5,053 bases of DNA from Rhodobacter sp. (lineage in GTDB: Bacteria; Pseudomonadota; Alphaproteobacteria; Rhodobacterales; Rhodobacteraceae): assembly GCA_027482795.1 (NCBI GenBank), contig JAIXVS010000288.1:1-5053 (forward strand), given 5' to 3'. Positions 1 through 4,827 of the stretch are shown here, in pieces. Each line of letters starts with the position of its first letter. Within the stretch, counting starts at the first letter, position 1. The notes beneath the pieces are model-generated. The model did no database searches. It had not been told where the DNA came from and saw nothing but the letters and a program-made list of their open reading frames with translations. The position numbers and the translations under genes were made by a program.

Positions 1-254
1 ATCGCATCATTGCCCGTGCCGCCCGCCATGAAGTCATTTCCAGCCGCGCCTGCCAGCAGATCGTCACCTTCGTTGCCGCGCATGTTGTCGTTGCCATTGC
101 CGCCAAACAGGCTGTCGTTGCCCGTGTTGCCTTCCATGTAATCATGGCCATCGCCGCCGACGAGCACGTCGTTGCCACCTTGGCCGCGCAGATCGTCGTC
201 GCTGGTCGTGCCTGAAATGTTGTCATTGCCCGAGGTGCCAGAAATAAATGCCAT
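1..254 (-). CDS. RTX-type calcium-binding repeat protein, N-terminal part (partial)
   Basis: Reading leftward from the ATG at 254-252, the first 84 codons are open and run off the window. After the opening MAFISGTSGNDNISG, nearly the whole stretch is made of nonapeptide RTX repeats of the GGxGxDxLx kind, for example GGNDVLVGG (about residues 26-34), GNDSLFGGN (45-53), GDDLLAGAA (63-71) and GNDFMAGGT (72-80). In the family these repeats fold into a Ca2+-binding parallel beta-roll, and such proteins usually leave the cell through a type I (ABC) secretion system using an uncleaved C-terminal signal; that end is outside the window. The start is chosen because GGAG lies 8 nt ahead of it and because short RTX proteins commonly open with a similar M-A-x-I-x-G-T sequence. 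An in-frame ATG at 302-300 has no Shine-Dalgarno. Whether the complete protein is an adhesin, enzyme or toxin cannot be told from repeats alone. RTX identity is confident; function is open. Confidence 0.88.
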   Translation of the reverse strand, partial: MAFISGTSGNDNISGTTSDDDLRGQGGNDVLVGGDGHDYMEGNTGNDSLFGGNGNDNMRGNEGDDLLAGAAGNDFMAGGTGNDA

Positions 255-635
255 GCTGTCGTCTCCGTTTTTGGTACGGCCAATAAGGGGTGGGGCCGTC
301 ATGAGTGTGCCAAAGCCAAGCCCGATTGACTCGGGTTCGGCGCGAATAGTGTTTCGGGTTCTGACCGCGCCTGCTTTGAGGCGCCCATCAGAAAGTTAAC
401 TGCTAAGGGCTATGCGCATGTCGCCGATTTTGGCCATAACCTGATTCGTTTCATTTTTTGATACAAGCGAAAAAGCAGGGTTATTGTGTCAAGACTGTGG
501 CAGGTCTTCCAAAACCGAGGCGATTTTCATCTAAAGGTTGTATATCTGGGGCAAATATACCCCAAGAAACAGTTTGTTTATGCGGATGAGCTAATTGACA
601 AGCCAAAGAGATATGATCCACACAAAAGCCACAAA
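255..635. other. Intergenic region between the RTX gene and the rplT terminator, no gene seen
   Basis: About 380 bases without a supportable gene on either strand. It should hold the minus-strand promoter of the RTX gene, but I found no convincing -35/-10 pair. A perfect TTGACA occurs on the minus strand (positions 492-487), yet nothing resembling a -10 follows at 16-18 nt. Small dyads are present: AAGAC/GTCTT (491-495 and 504-508), and TCTGGGG with CCCCA(A)GA around an AT-rich loop (545-565). The stretch is visibly more AT-rich than its neighbours, as expected of non-coding DNA. Short open frames here lack ribosome binding sites and recognisable sequence. Confidence 0.6.
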
Positions 636-666
636 TGCAAAAGGCCCCACCTTTCGGCGGGGCCTT
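636..666 (-). terminator. Rho-independent terminator of the rpmI-rplT operon
   Basis: Reading leftward, AAGGCCCC (666-659) and GGGGCCTT (648-641) form an 8-bp GC-rich stem. It can extend by two more G-C pairs past one mismatch, closing a four-base loop, and is followed by TTTTGCATTT as the U-rich tail. It begins 22 nt after the rplT stop codon, so it should end transcription of the ribosomal operon before the RTX gene. Confidence 0.85.
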
Positions 667-688
667 GCAAATCACTTTTGCGCGAGGT

Positions 689-1051
689 TTAGGCCAATGC
701 GGCCTTGGCTTGGGCCGCGATGGCGTTGAAGGCATCGGGCTCGTGTACGGCCAGATCGGCCAGAACCTTGCGGTCCACTTCGATGCCAGCCTTGGCCAGA
801 CCGTTGATGAAACGCGAATAGGTCATTTCGATATCAAACAACCGCACAGCCGCGTTGATGCGCTGAATCCACAGGGCGCGGAAATTGCGCTTGCGGGTCT
901 TACGGTCGCGGGTGGCGTATTGGTTGGCTTTGTCAACGGCCTGCGTGGCCGTGCGGAAGTTGGTCGAGCGGGCGGCATAATAGCCAGCCGCCGCCTTGAT
1001 CACCTTGCGGTGACGGGCGTGGGTGACCTTACCGGATTTAACGCGGGACAT
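689..1051 (-). CDS. rplT: 50S ribosomal protein L20
   Basis: Large-subunit protein L20, 120 residues, the usual family length. It binds 23S rRNA early in 50S assembly and in several bacteria also represses translation of its own operon. The basic N-terminal half (MSRVKSGKVTHARHRKVIK, then the GYYAARS stretch near residue 23) and the family signature KRNFRALWIQRINAAVR (about 54-70) are intact. The C-terminal globular part carries TYSRFINGLAKAGIEVDRK (78-96). The start is fixed by AAGGAG lying 8 nt before the ATG; this Shine-Dalgarno overlaps the TAA stop of rpmI (the string TAAGGAG), which suggests translational coupling. The gap to rpmI is 11 nt. A strong terminator follows and pheST is not downstream, so the operon here is just rpmI-rplT. 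Confidence 0.98.
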   Translation of the reverse strand: MSRVKSGKVTHARHRKVIKAAAGYYAARSTNFRTATQAVDKANQYATRDRKTRKRNFRALWIQRINAAVRLFDIEMTYSRFINGLAKAGIEVDRKVLADLAVHEPDAFNAIAAQAKAALA

Positions 1052-1062
1052 ATGCTATCTCC

Positions 1063-1263
1063 TTACCGGTTATAGGGCATGTATTTTTTGACGATCTTCG
1101 CATCCGAGTCATTTAGCAGCATCGTGCCCGATGCATCGCGAATGAACTTCGTGCTGCGCTTGATCATGCCGTGCCGTTTGCCAGCAACGCCAGCTTTGAC
1201 ACGGCCCGAGGCGGTAAAGCTAAAACGCTTTTTCGCCGCTGACTTGGTCTTCATCTTGGGCAT
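1063..1263 (-). CDS. rpmI: 50S ribosomal protein L35
   Basis: L35, a small basic protein of the 50S subunit, 66 residues as is typical. The N terminus MPKMKTKSAAKKRF is the family hallmark, followed by GRVKAGVAGKRHGMIKRSTKF (about residues 20-40) and a C-terminal KYMPYNR. Two upstream in-frame ATG codons (1275 and 1269) would add MEME. The start at 1263 is preferred because it gives the conserved MPKMKTKS opening and because GGAG sits 6 nt before it. First gene of a two-gene operon with rplT. infC, which precedes rpmI in many bacteria, is not upstream; a promoter and the divergent methyltransferase gene are there instead. The predicted leader is about 65 nt. Confidence 0.97.
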   Translation of the reverse strand: MPKMKTKSAAKKRFSFTASGRVKAGVAGKRHGMIKRSTKFIRDASGTMLLNDSDAKIVKKYMPYNR

Positions 1264-1334
1264 TTCCATCTCCATGGTTTCAGGCGCGGACTTGGCATGC
1301 CACTTTGGCCAGCCGCGCGGGTAATCAAGCCGCT

Positions 1335-1363
1335 GCTATAGGCGCAGCGTTTGTAAAGAGCAA
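1335..1363 (-). promoter_or_regulatory. Candidate promoter of rpmI-rplT
   Basis: Reading leftward, a -35 TTGCTC (1363-1358) and a -10 TATAGC (1340-1335) are separated by exactly 17 nt. The -10 matches the consensus in its first four positions but lacks the final T (position -7). From established knowledge, a missing T at -7 is common in Rhodobacterales promoters, including ribosomal ones, where it is linked to dependence on the CarD activator. The start point would fall near 1328, about 65 nt before rpmI. It lies back-to-back with the candidate promoter of the divergent methyltransferase. Confidence 0.6.
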
Positions 1364-1382
1364 GGGCGATTCTATGCTGTTC

Positions 1383-1410
1383 TTGACGCAACTAAAACGG
1401 TCGTGCTATT
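1383..1410 (+). promoter_or_regulatory. Candidate promoter of the first methyltransferase gene
   Basis: TTGACG (1383-1388, five of six consensus positions) is followed after 16 nt by GCTATT (1405-1410, a weak -10). The expected start point, near 1417, falls within the TTTCCA-AAA-TGGAAA dyad at 1412-1426. The -35 is good and the -10 poor, so this is tentative. Confidence 0.35.
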
Positions 1411-1411
1411 T

Positions 1412-1426
1412 TTTCCAAAATGGAAA
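1412..1426. promoter_or_regulatory. Perfect 6-bp inverted repeat TTTCCA-AAA-TGGAAA (possible operator)
   Basis: A perfect 6-bp palindrome with a 3-nt centre lies between the candidate -10 and the ribosome binding site (GAGG, 1433-1436) of the first methyltransferase. Its place at the expected transcription start fits a repressor site, but no matching regulator is in the window. It could equally be a small leader hairpin or chance in an AT-rich stretch. Confidence 0.3.
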
Positions 1427-1442
1427 CTATATGAGGTGAGCC

Positions 1443-2141
1443 GTGCGCGATGAAATGCTGAAGATCTTTGAACATTCCGATTGGTCGCGCGGCAAAGAGG
1501 GTGTTTCAAGATCGGGCTTTGGGGCCACTCGGCACGCCACGCGCCATATCCGTAATGCCATGCCAAGGTTGCTGGAAACCTATAAGGTAAAGCGGTTGGT
1601 CGATGCCCCCTGCGGCGATTTCTTTTGGATGAAATATGTCGATTTGACGGGGGTTGAATATTGGGGCTGGGAGGTTTCCGAATCCCTGATCGAAGCCAAT
1701 AAGAAAAACTATGGCAGCCCCACGAAGCATTTCTCATTGGGCGATATCACATCCGATCCGTTTCCAGATGCCGATATGCTGATGGTGCGCGATTGTTTGG
1801 TGCTGTTGAAGTTTGATATGCGCTGGGCGTTTTTCGAAAATTTCGTGGCCTCGAACATTCCTTGGTTGCTGATCACGTCGTGGATCGCGCCAGTGAACCC
1901 GTGGGTGTACAAGAATGGCGGGCACAAGTCGCACAGCATGACCGCGCCGCCCTTCAGCTTTGGCAAGCCCGTTGAGTTTATTTTGGAAACCGCCAAGGTG
2001 CTGCCAGAGGGCGAGGAAAACAACCCCAATTCCCTGCATCGCGGTATGGGCGTATGGCACCGTGACCAGATTGCCGCCCGTGTGGCCGAGTTTGTGGCGG
2101 CTGGGCGGCCGATAGATGACCCCAGAAAGGCAGCGACCTGA
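1443..2141 (+). CDS. Class I SAM-dependent methyltransferase, copy A of a tandem pair
   Basis: A 232-residue soluble protein with a Rossmann-type SAM-binding core. Motif I is LVDAPCGDFFW (52-62). The acidic ribose-binding position is the E of WGWE (77), where many relatives have D. GDITSD (100-105) is motif III, and DMLMVRDCLV (111-120) is the motif IV strand. The C-terminal half (WLLITSW near 141-147, PPFSFGKPVEFILE 169-182, GMGVWHRDQI 211-220) matches the layout of a bacterial methyltransferase family often annotated only as 'class I SAM-dependent methyltransferase'; the substrate is unknown. The start is GTG at 1443, with GAGG 6 nt upstream; it aligns exactly with the ATG of copy B, whereas the next ATG (1455) would lose conserved residues. 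Residue 121 is Leu where copy B and, as I recall, family relatives have His (RDCLVHL), so activity may have changed. It is followed 83 nt later by copy B. Assignment to the methyltransferase fold is firm; the role is not. Confidence 0.85.
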   Translation: MRDEMLKIFEHSDWSRGKEGVSRSGFGATRHATRHIRNAMPRLLETYKVKRLVDAPCGDFFWMKYVDLTGVEYWGWEVSESLIEANKKNYGSPTKHFSLGDITSDPFPDADMLMVRDCLVLLKFDMRWAFFENFVASNIPWLLITSWIAPVNPWVYKNGGHKSHSMTAPPFSFGKPVEFILETAKVLPEGEENNPNSLHRGMGVWHRDQIAARVAEFVAAGRPIDDPRKAAT

Positions 2142-2164
2142 ACTTTGGCGCAAGTTTTGCCGCG

Positions 2165-2193
2165 CTGCTAGACCCAGATGCACAACCTATGAT
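2165..2193 (+). promoter_or_regulatory. Candidate internal promoter for the second methyltransferase gene
   Basis: TATGAT (2188-2193, five of six -10 positions) is preceded at 17 nt by CTGCTA (2165-2170, a weak -35). It would start transcription near 2200, 25 nt before copy B. The 83-nt gap between the copies leaves room for an independent promoter. The -10 overlaps one arm of the inverted repeat at 2187-2212. Confidence 0.35.
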
Positions 2194-2212
2194 AGCTGTG
2201 CCGAAATCATAG
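2187..2212. promoter_or_regulatory. Perfect 7-bp inverted repeat overlapping the copy B ribosome binding site
   Basis: CTATGAT (2187-2193) and ATCATAG (2206-2212) are perfect inverted repeats 12 nt apart. Pairing can resume beyond a small bulge (AAC with GTT on the outer side). The right arm overlaps the Shine-Dalgarno AGAGG (2211-2215) of copy B, and the left arm overlaps the candidate -10. In a read-through transcript the hairpin could mask the ribosome binding site; as DNA it could be an operator. Both readings are inferences. Confidence 0.4.
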
Positions 2213-2224
2213 AGGTTTGCGAAA

Positions 2225-2914
2225 ATGCGCGAAGACTTACAAAAGGTGTTTGAACATCGCGATTGGTCGCGCGGCACGCAAGGCGTTTCCAAATCGGGAT
2301 TCAACGCCAGTTTGCGTGCCACAAAGCGCCTGCGCGCGGCCCTGCCAAGGTTGTTTGAAACCTATCAGATCAAGCGTTTTGTCGATGCGCCTTGCGGTGA
2401 TTTCTTTTGGATGCAGCATGTTGATTTAAGCGGAATCGAGTATTGGGGCTGGGAAATTTCCAATACTTTGAACGACTTTAACCAGCAATTCGCCAGCGAG
2501 ACGCGGCATTTTGCCTTGGGTGATATTACATCCGATCCGCTGCCTGCCGCCGATATGCTGATGGTGCGCGATTGTTTGGTGCATTTGACCTTTGACATGC
2601 GCTGGGCGTTTTTTGAAAACTTTGTGGCCTCGAACATTGAATGGCTGCTGGTCACATCGTGGATCAGGCCAGAAAACCGCTGGGTCTATAAGAACGGCGG
2701 CGAGAAAAGCTTTAACATGCAAGCAGCGCCGTTTTCTTTTGCCGCGCCGCGCGAGTTTATTTTGGAAACCGCCGATAGCCTGCCTGAAGGCGAGGAGAGT
2801 AACCTTGAAACCCTGCATCGCGGGATGGGGTTGTGGCACCGCGATGCGATCGCGGCACGGGTGGCTGAGTTTGTGGCGGCGGGAAGACCGATTGACGCGC
2901 CGAAAAAGGACTGA
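2225..2914 (+). CDS. Class I SAM-dependent methyltransferase, copy B of a tandem pair
   Basis: A 229-residue paralogue of the preceding gene, about 70% identical by hand alignment with one single-residue gap near residue 91 and a slightly shorter C terminus. The SAM core is complete: motif I FVDAPCGDFFW (52-62), WGWEIS (74-79), GDITSD (99-104), motif IV DMLMVRDCLVHL (110-121) with the histidine that copy A lacks. Identity is highest in motif I, in RWAFFENFVASNI (126-138) and in the C-terminal IAARVAEFVAAGRPID (209-224). It falls to almost nothing at residues 81-92, a stretch just after the acidic motif II, and to a moderate level at 155-175, so these parts may set substrate choice. AGAGG lies 9 nt before the ATG. 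The gene ends ahead of a compound hairpin that separates it from the convergent pyk unit. Substrate unknown. Confidence 0.87.
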   Translation: MREDLQKVFEHRDWSRGTQGVSKSGFNASLRATKRLRAALPRLFETYQIKRFVDAPCGDFFWMQHVDLSGIEYWGWEISNTLNDFNQQFASETRHFALGDITSDPLPAADMLMVRDCLVHLTFDMRWAFFENFVASNIEWLLVTSWIRPENRWVYKNGGEKSFNMQAAPFSFAAPREFILETADSLPEGEESNLETLHRGMGLWHRDAIAARVAEFVAAGRPIDAPKKD

Positions 2915-2918
2915 GGGC

Positions 2919-2996
2919 GGAAGGGGGGCTTTGCCCCCCAGTTGCTGAAGCAAGCTTCAGCACCTTCCCCCCAAGGTATTTGGAGAGTTAGGAAGC
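2919..2996. repeat. Compound hairpin / REP-like intergenic element, probable bidirectional terminator
   Basis: Two perfect hairpins lie in tandem: GGGGGGC-TTT-GCCCCCC (2923-2939, 7 bp) and TGCTGAAG-CAAG-CTTCAGCA (2943-2962, 8 bp). They are followed by CCTTCCCCCCAAGGTATTTGG (2963-2983, with 20 or so bases of tail to about 2996). It sits between the convergent copy B and the pyk-linked small gene, where a two-way terminator is expected, although neither side has a long T tract. From memory, GC-rich hairpins followed by CCC..GGTATTTGG and a purine-rich tail recur between genes in Rhodobacterales, so this is probably one copy of a dispersed element. Only one copy is in the window. Confidence 0.6.
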
Positions 2997-3005
2997 AGGC
3001 ACGGG

Positions 3006-3236
3006 TTAGTTCATAAGTCGTGCAAGGATTTCCACGAAAGAATGGGGAACGCGCGCAAGGCTGTAACCGCCCTGCGCGCCATACATCCCTAAGGCCACTG
3101 TTCCCAGCCCAAGCGCGATGACAAGAATCGCCACATAGGGAAAACGTTCATCGGCAAAAGCCGAAAGCGCGGATGGTAGGGACAGCGCCGCAACCAGAAG
3201 ACCAACCACAACGAATAGATCGGTGTCGATGGTCAT
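3006..3236 (-). CDS. Small two-helix membrane protein downstream of pyk, function unknown
   Basis: A 76-residue protein with two hydrophobic segments: LFVVVGLLVAALSLPSALSAF (residues 7-27) and YVAILVIALGLGTVALGMYG (34-53), joined by a short charged turn (ADERFP). A short tail, with RVPHSF near residues 62-67, follows. The predicted form is a helical hairpin in the inner membrane. It begins 9 nt after the pyk stop codon on the same strand and has no clear Shine-Dalgarno, so translation may be coupled to pyk termination. From memory, a similar small membrane protein follows pyk in other Rhodobacterales; I know of no function. It is not a ribosomal protein or a known transporter subunit as far as the sequence shows. 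Confidence 0.72.
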   Translation of the reverse strand: MTIDTDLFVVVGLLVAALSLPSALSAFADERFPYVAILVIALGLGTVALGMYGAQGGYSLARVPHSFVEILARLMN

Positions 3237-3245
3237 TGCTGCGGT

Positions 3246-4694
3246 CTATTCAGGGTCGACTTGGCTGATCAGCCGTTCATCGCAAGGGGCGACGCGCAAG
3301 ATATTGGTCGTGCCTTTGACGTTGAACGGAACGCCTGCGGTTAGCACGATCATATCTTCCAGATCGGCGAACCCATCCGAGCGCGCGGCGCGCACAGCGG
3401 CGATCACGGCACCCTTAAAGCGGTCTTGCGGCGGGGTGATGGCGCAGTGCGTGCCCCAGATCAGCGACATTTTGCGCGCGGTCGACATCAGCGGTGTCAG
3501 CGCGATGATCGGCACACGGGGACGTTCGCGCGCGACCAAGCTGGCGGTGTCGCCCGATTGGGTAAAGCAGGCGATGGCCTTGATATTCGTCGCCTCGGCA
3601 ATTTCGCGGGCGGCGGCAACGATACCATCGGCGATGGTTTGGCGATGGATCGAGCGCGAGGCTTCGATGATTTGGCGATAGGTGGGGTCGTGTTCGACCG
3701 ACATCGCCACGTTGTTCATCGTGGTCACCGCTTCAATCGGGTATTTGCCTGCGGCCGATTCGGCGGATAGCATCACGGCATCTGCACCTTCGTAAATCGC
3801 GGTGGCCACGTCGGATACTTCGGCGCGGGTGGGCACGGGGCTTTCGATCATGGATTCGAGCATTTGCGTGGCCACGATCACGGGCTTGGCGGCGGCGCGC
3901 GCCTCGCGTACCAGACGTTTTTGGATGGGGGGGACCGAGGTGACGGGCAGCTCAACGCCCAAATCCCCGCGCGCGACCATAATGCCATCAGAAACCTGCA
4001 AAATGGCAGTGTAGGCTTTTACAGCGGCGGGTTTTTCGATTTTTGACAGCACAGCAGCGCGGCCTTTGGCCAATTGCTTGGCCTCGATCACGTCTTCGGG
4101 GCGCTGCACGAAAGAAAGCGCCAGCCAATCGACACCAAGGCCGCAGGCAAATTCCAAATCGTCGCGGTCTTTGGCAGATAGGGCTGCCAGCGGCAGCACC
4201 ACATCGGGCACGTTCACGCCCTTGCGGTTGGAAATTGTGCCGCCGACCGTCACCGTGCAATTGGCGTAATCTTTGCCGCAATCTTTGACGATCAGGCGGA
4301 TTTTACCATCGTTCACCAGCAGCGACGATCCAGGCTCGAGCGCTGCGAAAATCTCAGGATGGGGCAATTGCACGCGGGTGGAATCGCCGGGTTCCGCATT
4401 CAGATCCAAGCGGAAGGCCGCGCCTTCGACCAGTTCTTCGCCCGTGGGGCTGGCAAAGGTGCCGACGCGCAGTTTTGGCCCCTGAAGGTCGGCCAAAACG
4501 CAGATCGGGCGGCCAACATCGGCCTCGACCTTACGAATAATGTCAAAGCGGGCGCGCTGTTCGGCATGGGTGCCGTGCGACATGTTCAGGCGGAACACAT
4601 CTGCCCCCGCCTCGAACAAAGCGCGGATCATTTCATAGGTGCTGGATGCAGGGCCCAATGTGGCCACGATCTTTACGTTCCGAAGGCGTCTCAT
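3246..4694 (-). CDS. pyk: Pyruvate kinase
   Basis: Converts phosphoenolpyruvate and ADP to pyruvate and ATP, the last step of glycolysis, in the cytoplasm. It has 482 residues, normal for a bacterial enzyme. The N-terminal VKIVATLGPASS (7-18) and FRLNMSHGTH (34-43) supply the substrate-binding R35, N37 and H40. LADLQGPKLRVG (68-79) is followed by the B domain, which includes LLVNDGKIRL (125-134). The barrel resumes with LSFVQRPEDV (193-202), then the catalytic lysine in VLSKIEKPA (K218), the Mg2+ ligands in IMVARGDLGVE (238-248; E220 and D244) and VATQMLESMI (274-283). MLSAESAAGKYP (308-319) closes the A domain. The C-terminal effector domain contains CFTQSGDTASLVARERP (376-392), the usual phosphate-effector loop region; which effector acts here cannot be read. 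The start is supported by GGAAG 5 nt upstream. It is transcribed with the small membrane-protein gene 9 nt downstream. Confidence 0.98.
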   Translation of the reverse strand: MRRLRNVKIVATLGPASSTYEMIRALFEAGADVFRLNMSHGTHAEQRARFDIIRKVEADVGRPICVLADLQGPKLRVGTFASPTGEELVEGAAFRLDLNAEPGDSTRVQLPHPEIFAALEPGSSLLVNDGKIRLIVKDCGKDYANCTVTVGGTISNRKGVNVPDVVLPLAALSAKDRDDLEFACGLGVDWLALSFVQRPEDVIEAKQLAKGRAAVLSKIEKPAAVKAYTAILQVSDGIMVARGDLGVELPVTSVPPIQKRLVREARAAAKPVIVATQMLESMIESPVPTRAEVSDVATAIYEGADAVMLSAESAAGKYPIEAVTTMNNVAMSVEHDPTYRQIIEASRSIHRQTIADGIVAAAREIAEATNIKAIACFTQSGDTASLVARERPRVPIIALTPLMSTARKMSLIWGTHCAITPPQDRFKGAVIAAVRAARSDGFADLEDMIVLTAGVPFNVKGTTNILRVAPCDERLISQVDPE

Positions 4695-4740
4695 GCCAAC
4701 TTCCTTTGTATACGTTCATGTTTCGTGGTGGGCCACGCGC

Positions 4741-4769
4741 CTTATGGCCCAAGATGCGCGGCGGGGCAA
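4741..4769 (-). promoter_or_regulatory. Candidate promoter of pyk
   Basis: Reading leftward, -35 TTGCCC (4769-4764, four of six positions) and -10 CATAAG (4746-4741, four of six) are 17 nt apart. As in the rpmI promoter candidate, the last T of the -10 is absent. The start point would be near 4735, giving a leader of about 40 nt that contains the Shine-Dalgarno GGAAG (4704-4700). Confidence 0.5.
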
Positions 4770-4827
4770 CTGGCGCATTGCGCAAAGCCAGCATAAAAGT
4801 GAGATGTTACGATTATATGAGGAAAAG

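Larger units (their letters stand above)
1443..2906 (+). repeat. Tandem gene duplication (copy A 1443-2127, copy B 2225-2906)
   Basis: The two methyltransferase genes form a direct repeat at an offset of 782 bases (779 after a one-codon gap). The longest exact match I see is 34 bases, at 1770-1803 and 2549-2582, covering the motif IV codons. The conserved stretches follow the reading frame and carry many silent differences, so this is an old duplication maintained by selection on protein rather than a recent copy. Confidence 0.85.

Noticed and set aside
1..254. Short-period repetition resembling a tandem repeat or CRISPR-like array
   Set aside because: The 27-base periodicity is explained by codons for nine-residue RTX repeats; units are degenerate and have no spacers.
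487..492. Perfect TTGACA on the minus strand upstream of the RTX gene
   Set aside because: No -10-like hexamer at a suitable distance, and it lies more than 230 nt before the start codon.
595..617. Perfect TTGACA (595-600) with TATGAT (612-617) on the plus strand
   Set aside because: The spacer is only 11 nt, far below the 16-18 nt needed for a sigma-70-type promoter, and no gene follows on that strand.
481..735. 84-codon minus-strand open frame after rplT
   Set aside because: It overlaps the end of rplT and runs through the terminator stem; Pro- and Cys-rich with no recognisable family.
635..1075. 146-codon plus-strand open frame opposite rplT
   Set aside because: It is antisense to the clearly recognised L20 gene, contains the terminator at its start and resembles no protein family.
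1734..2183. 149-codon minus-strand open frame opposite the first methyltransferase
   Set aside because: It mirrors the coding strand of a gene with intact SAM motifs; the composition is rich in His, Arg and Gln as expected of an antisense reading.
2426..2953. 175-codon minus-strand open frame opposite the second methyltransferase
   Set aside because: Antisense shadow of a recognised gene that begins inside the hairpin element; similar shadow frames appear opposite both copies because the copies are homologous.
4771..4790. Dyad TGGC...GCCA around TTGCGCAA upstream of the amidohydrolase gene
   Set aside because: Short arms in GC-rich sequence, with no clear promoter beside it; not distinguishable from chance.
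4359..4796. 145-codon plus-strand open frame opposite the start of pyk
   Set aside because: Antisense to well-conserved pyruvate kinase coding sequence, with no ribosome binding site or family resemblance.
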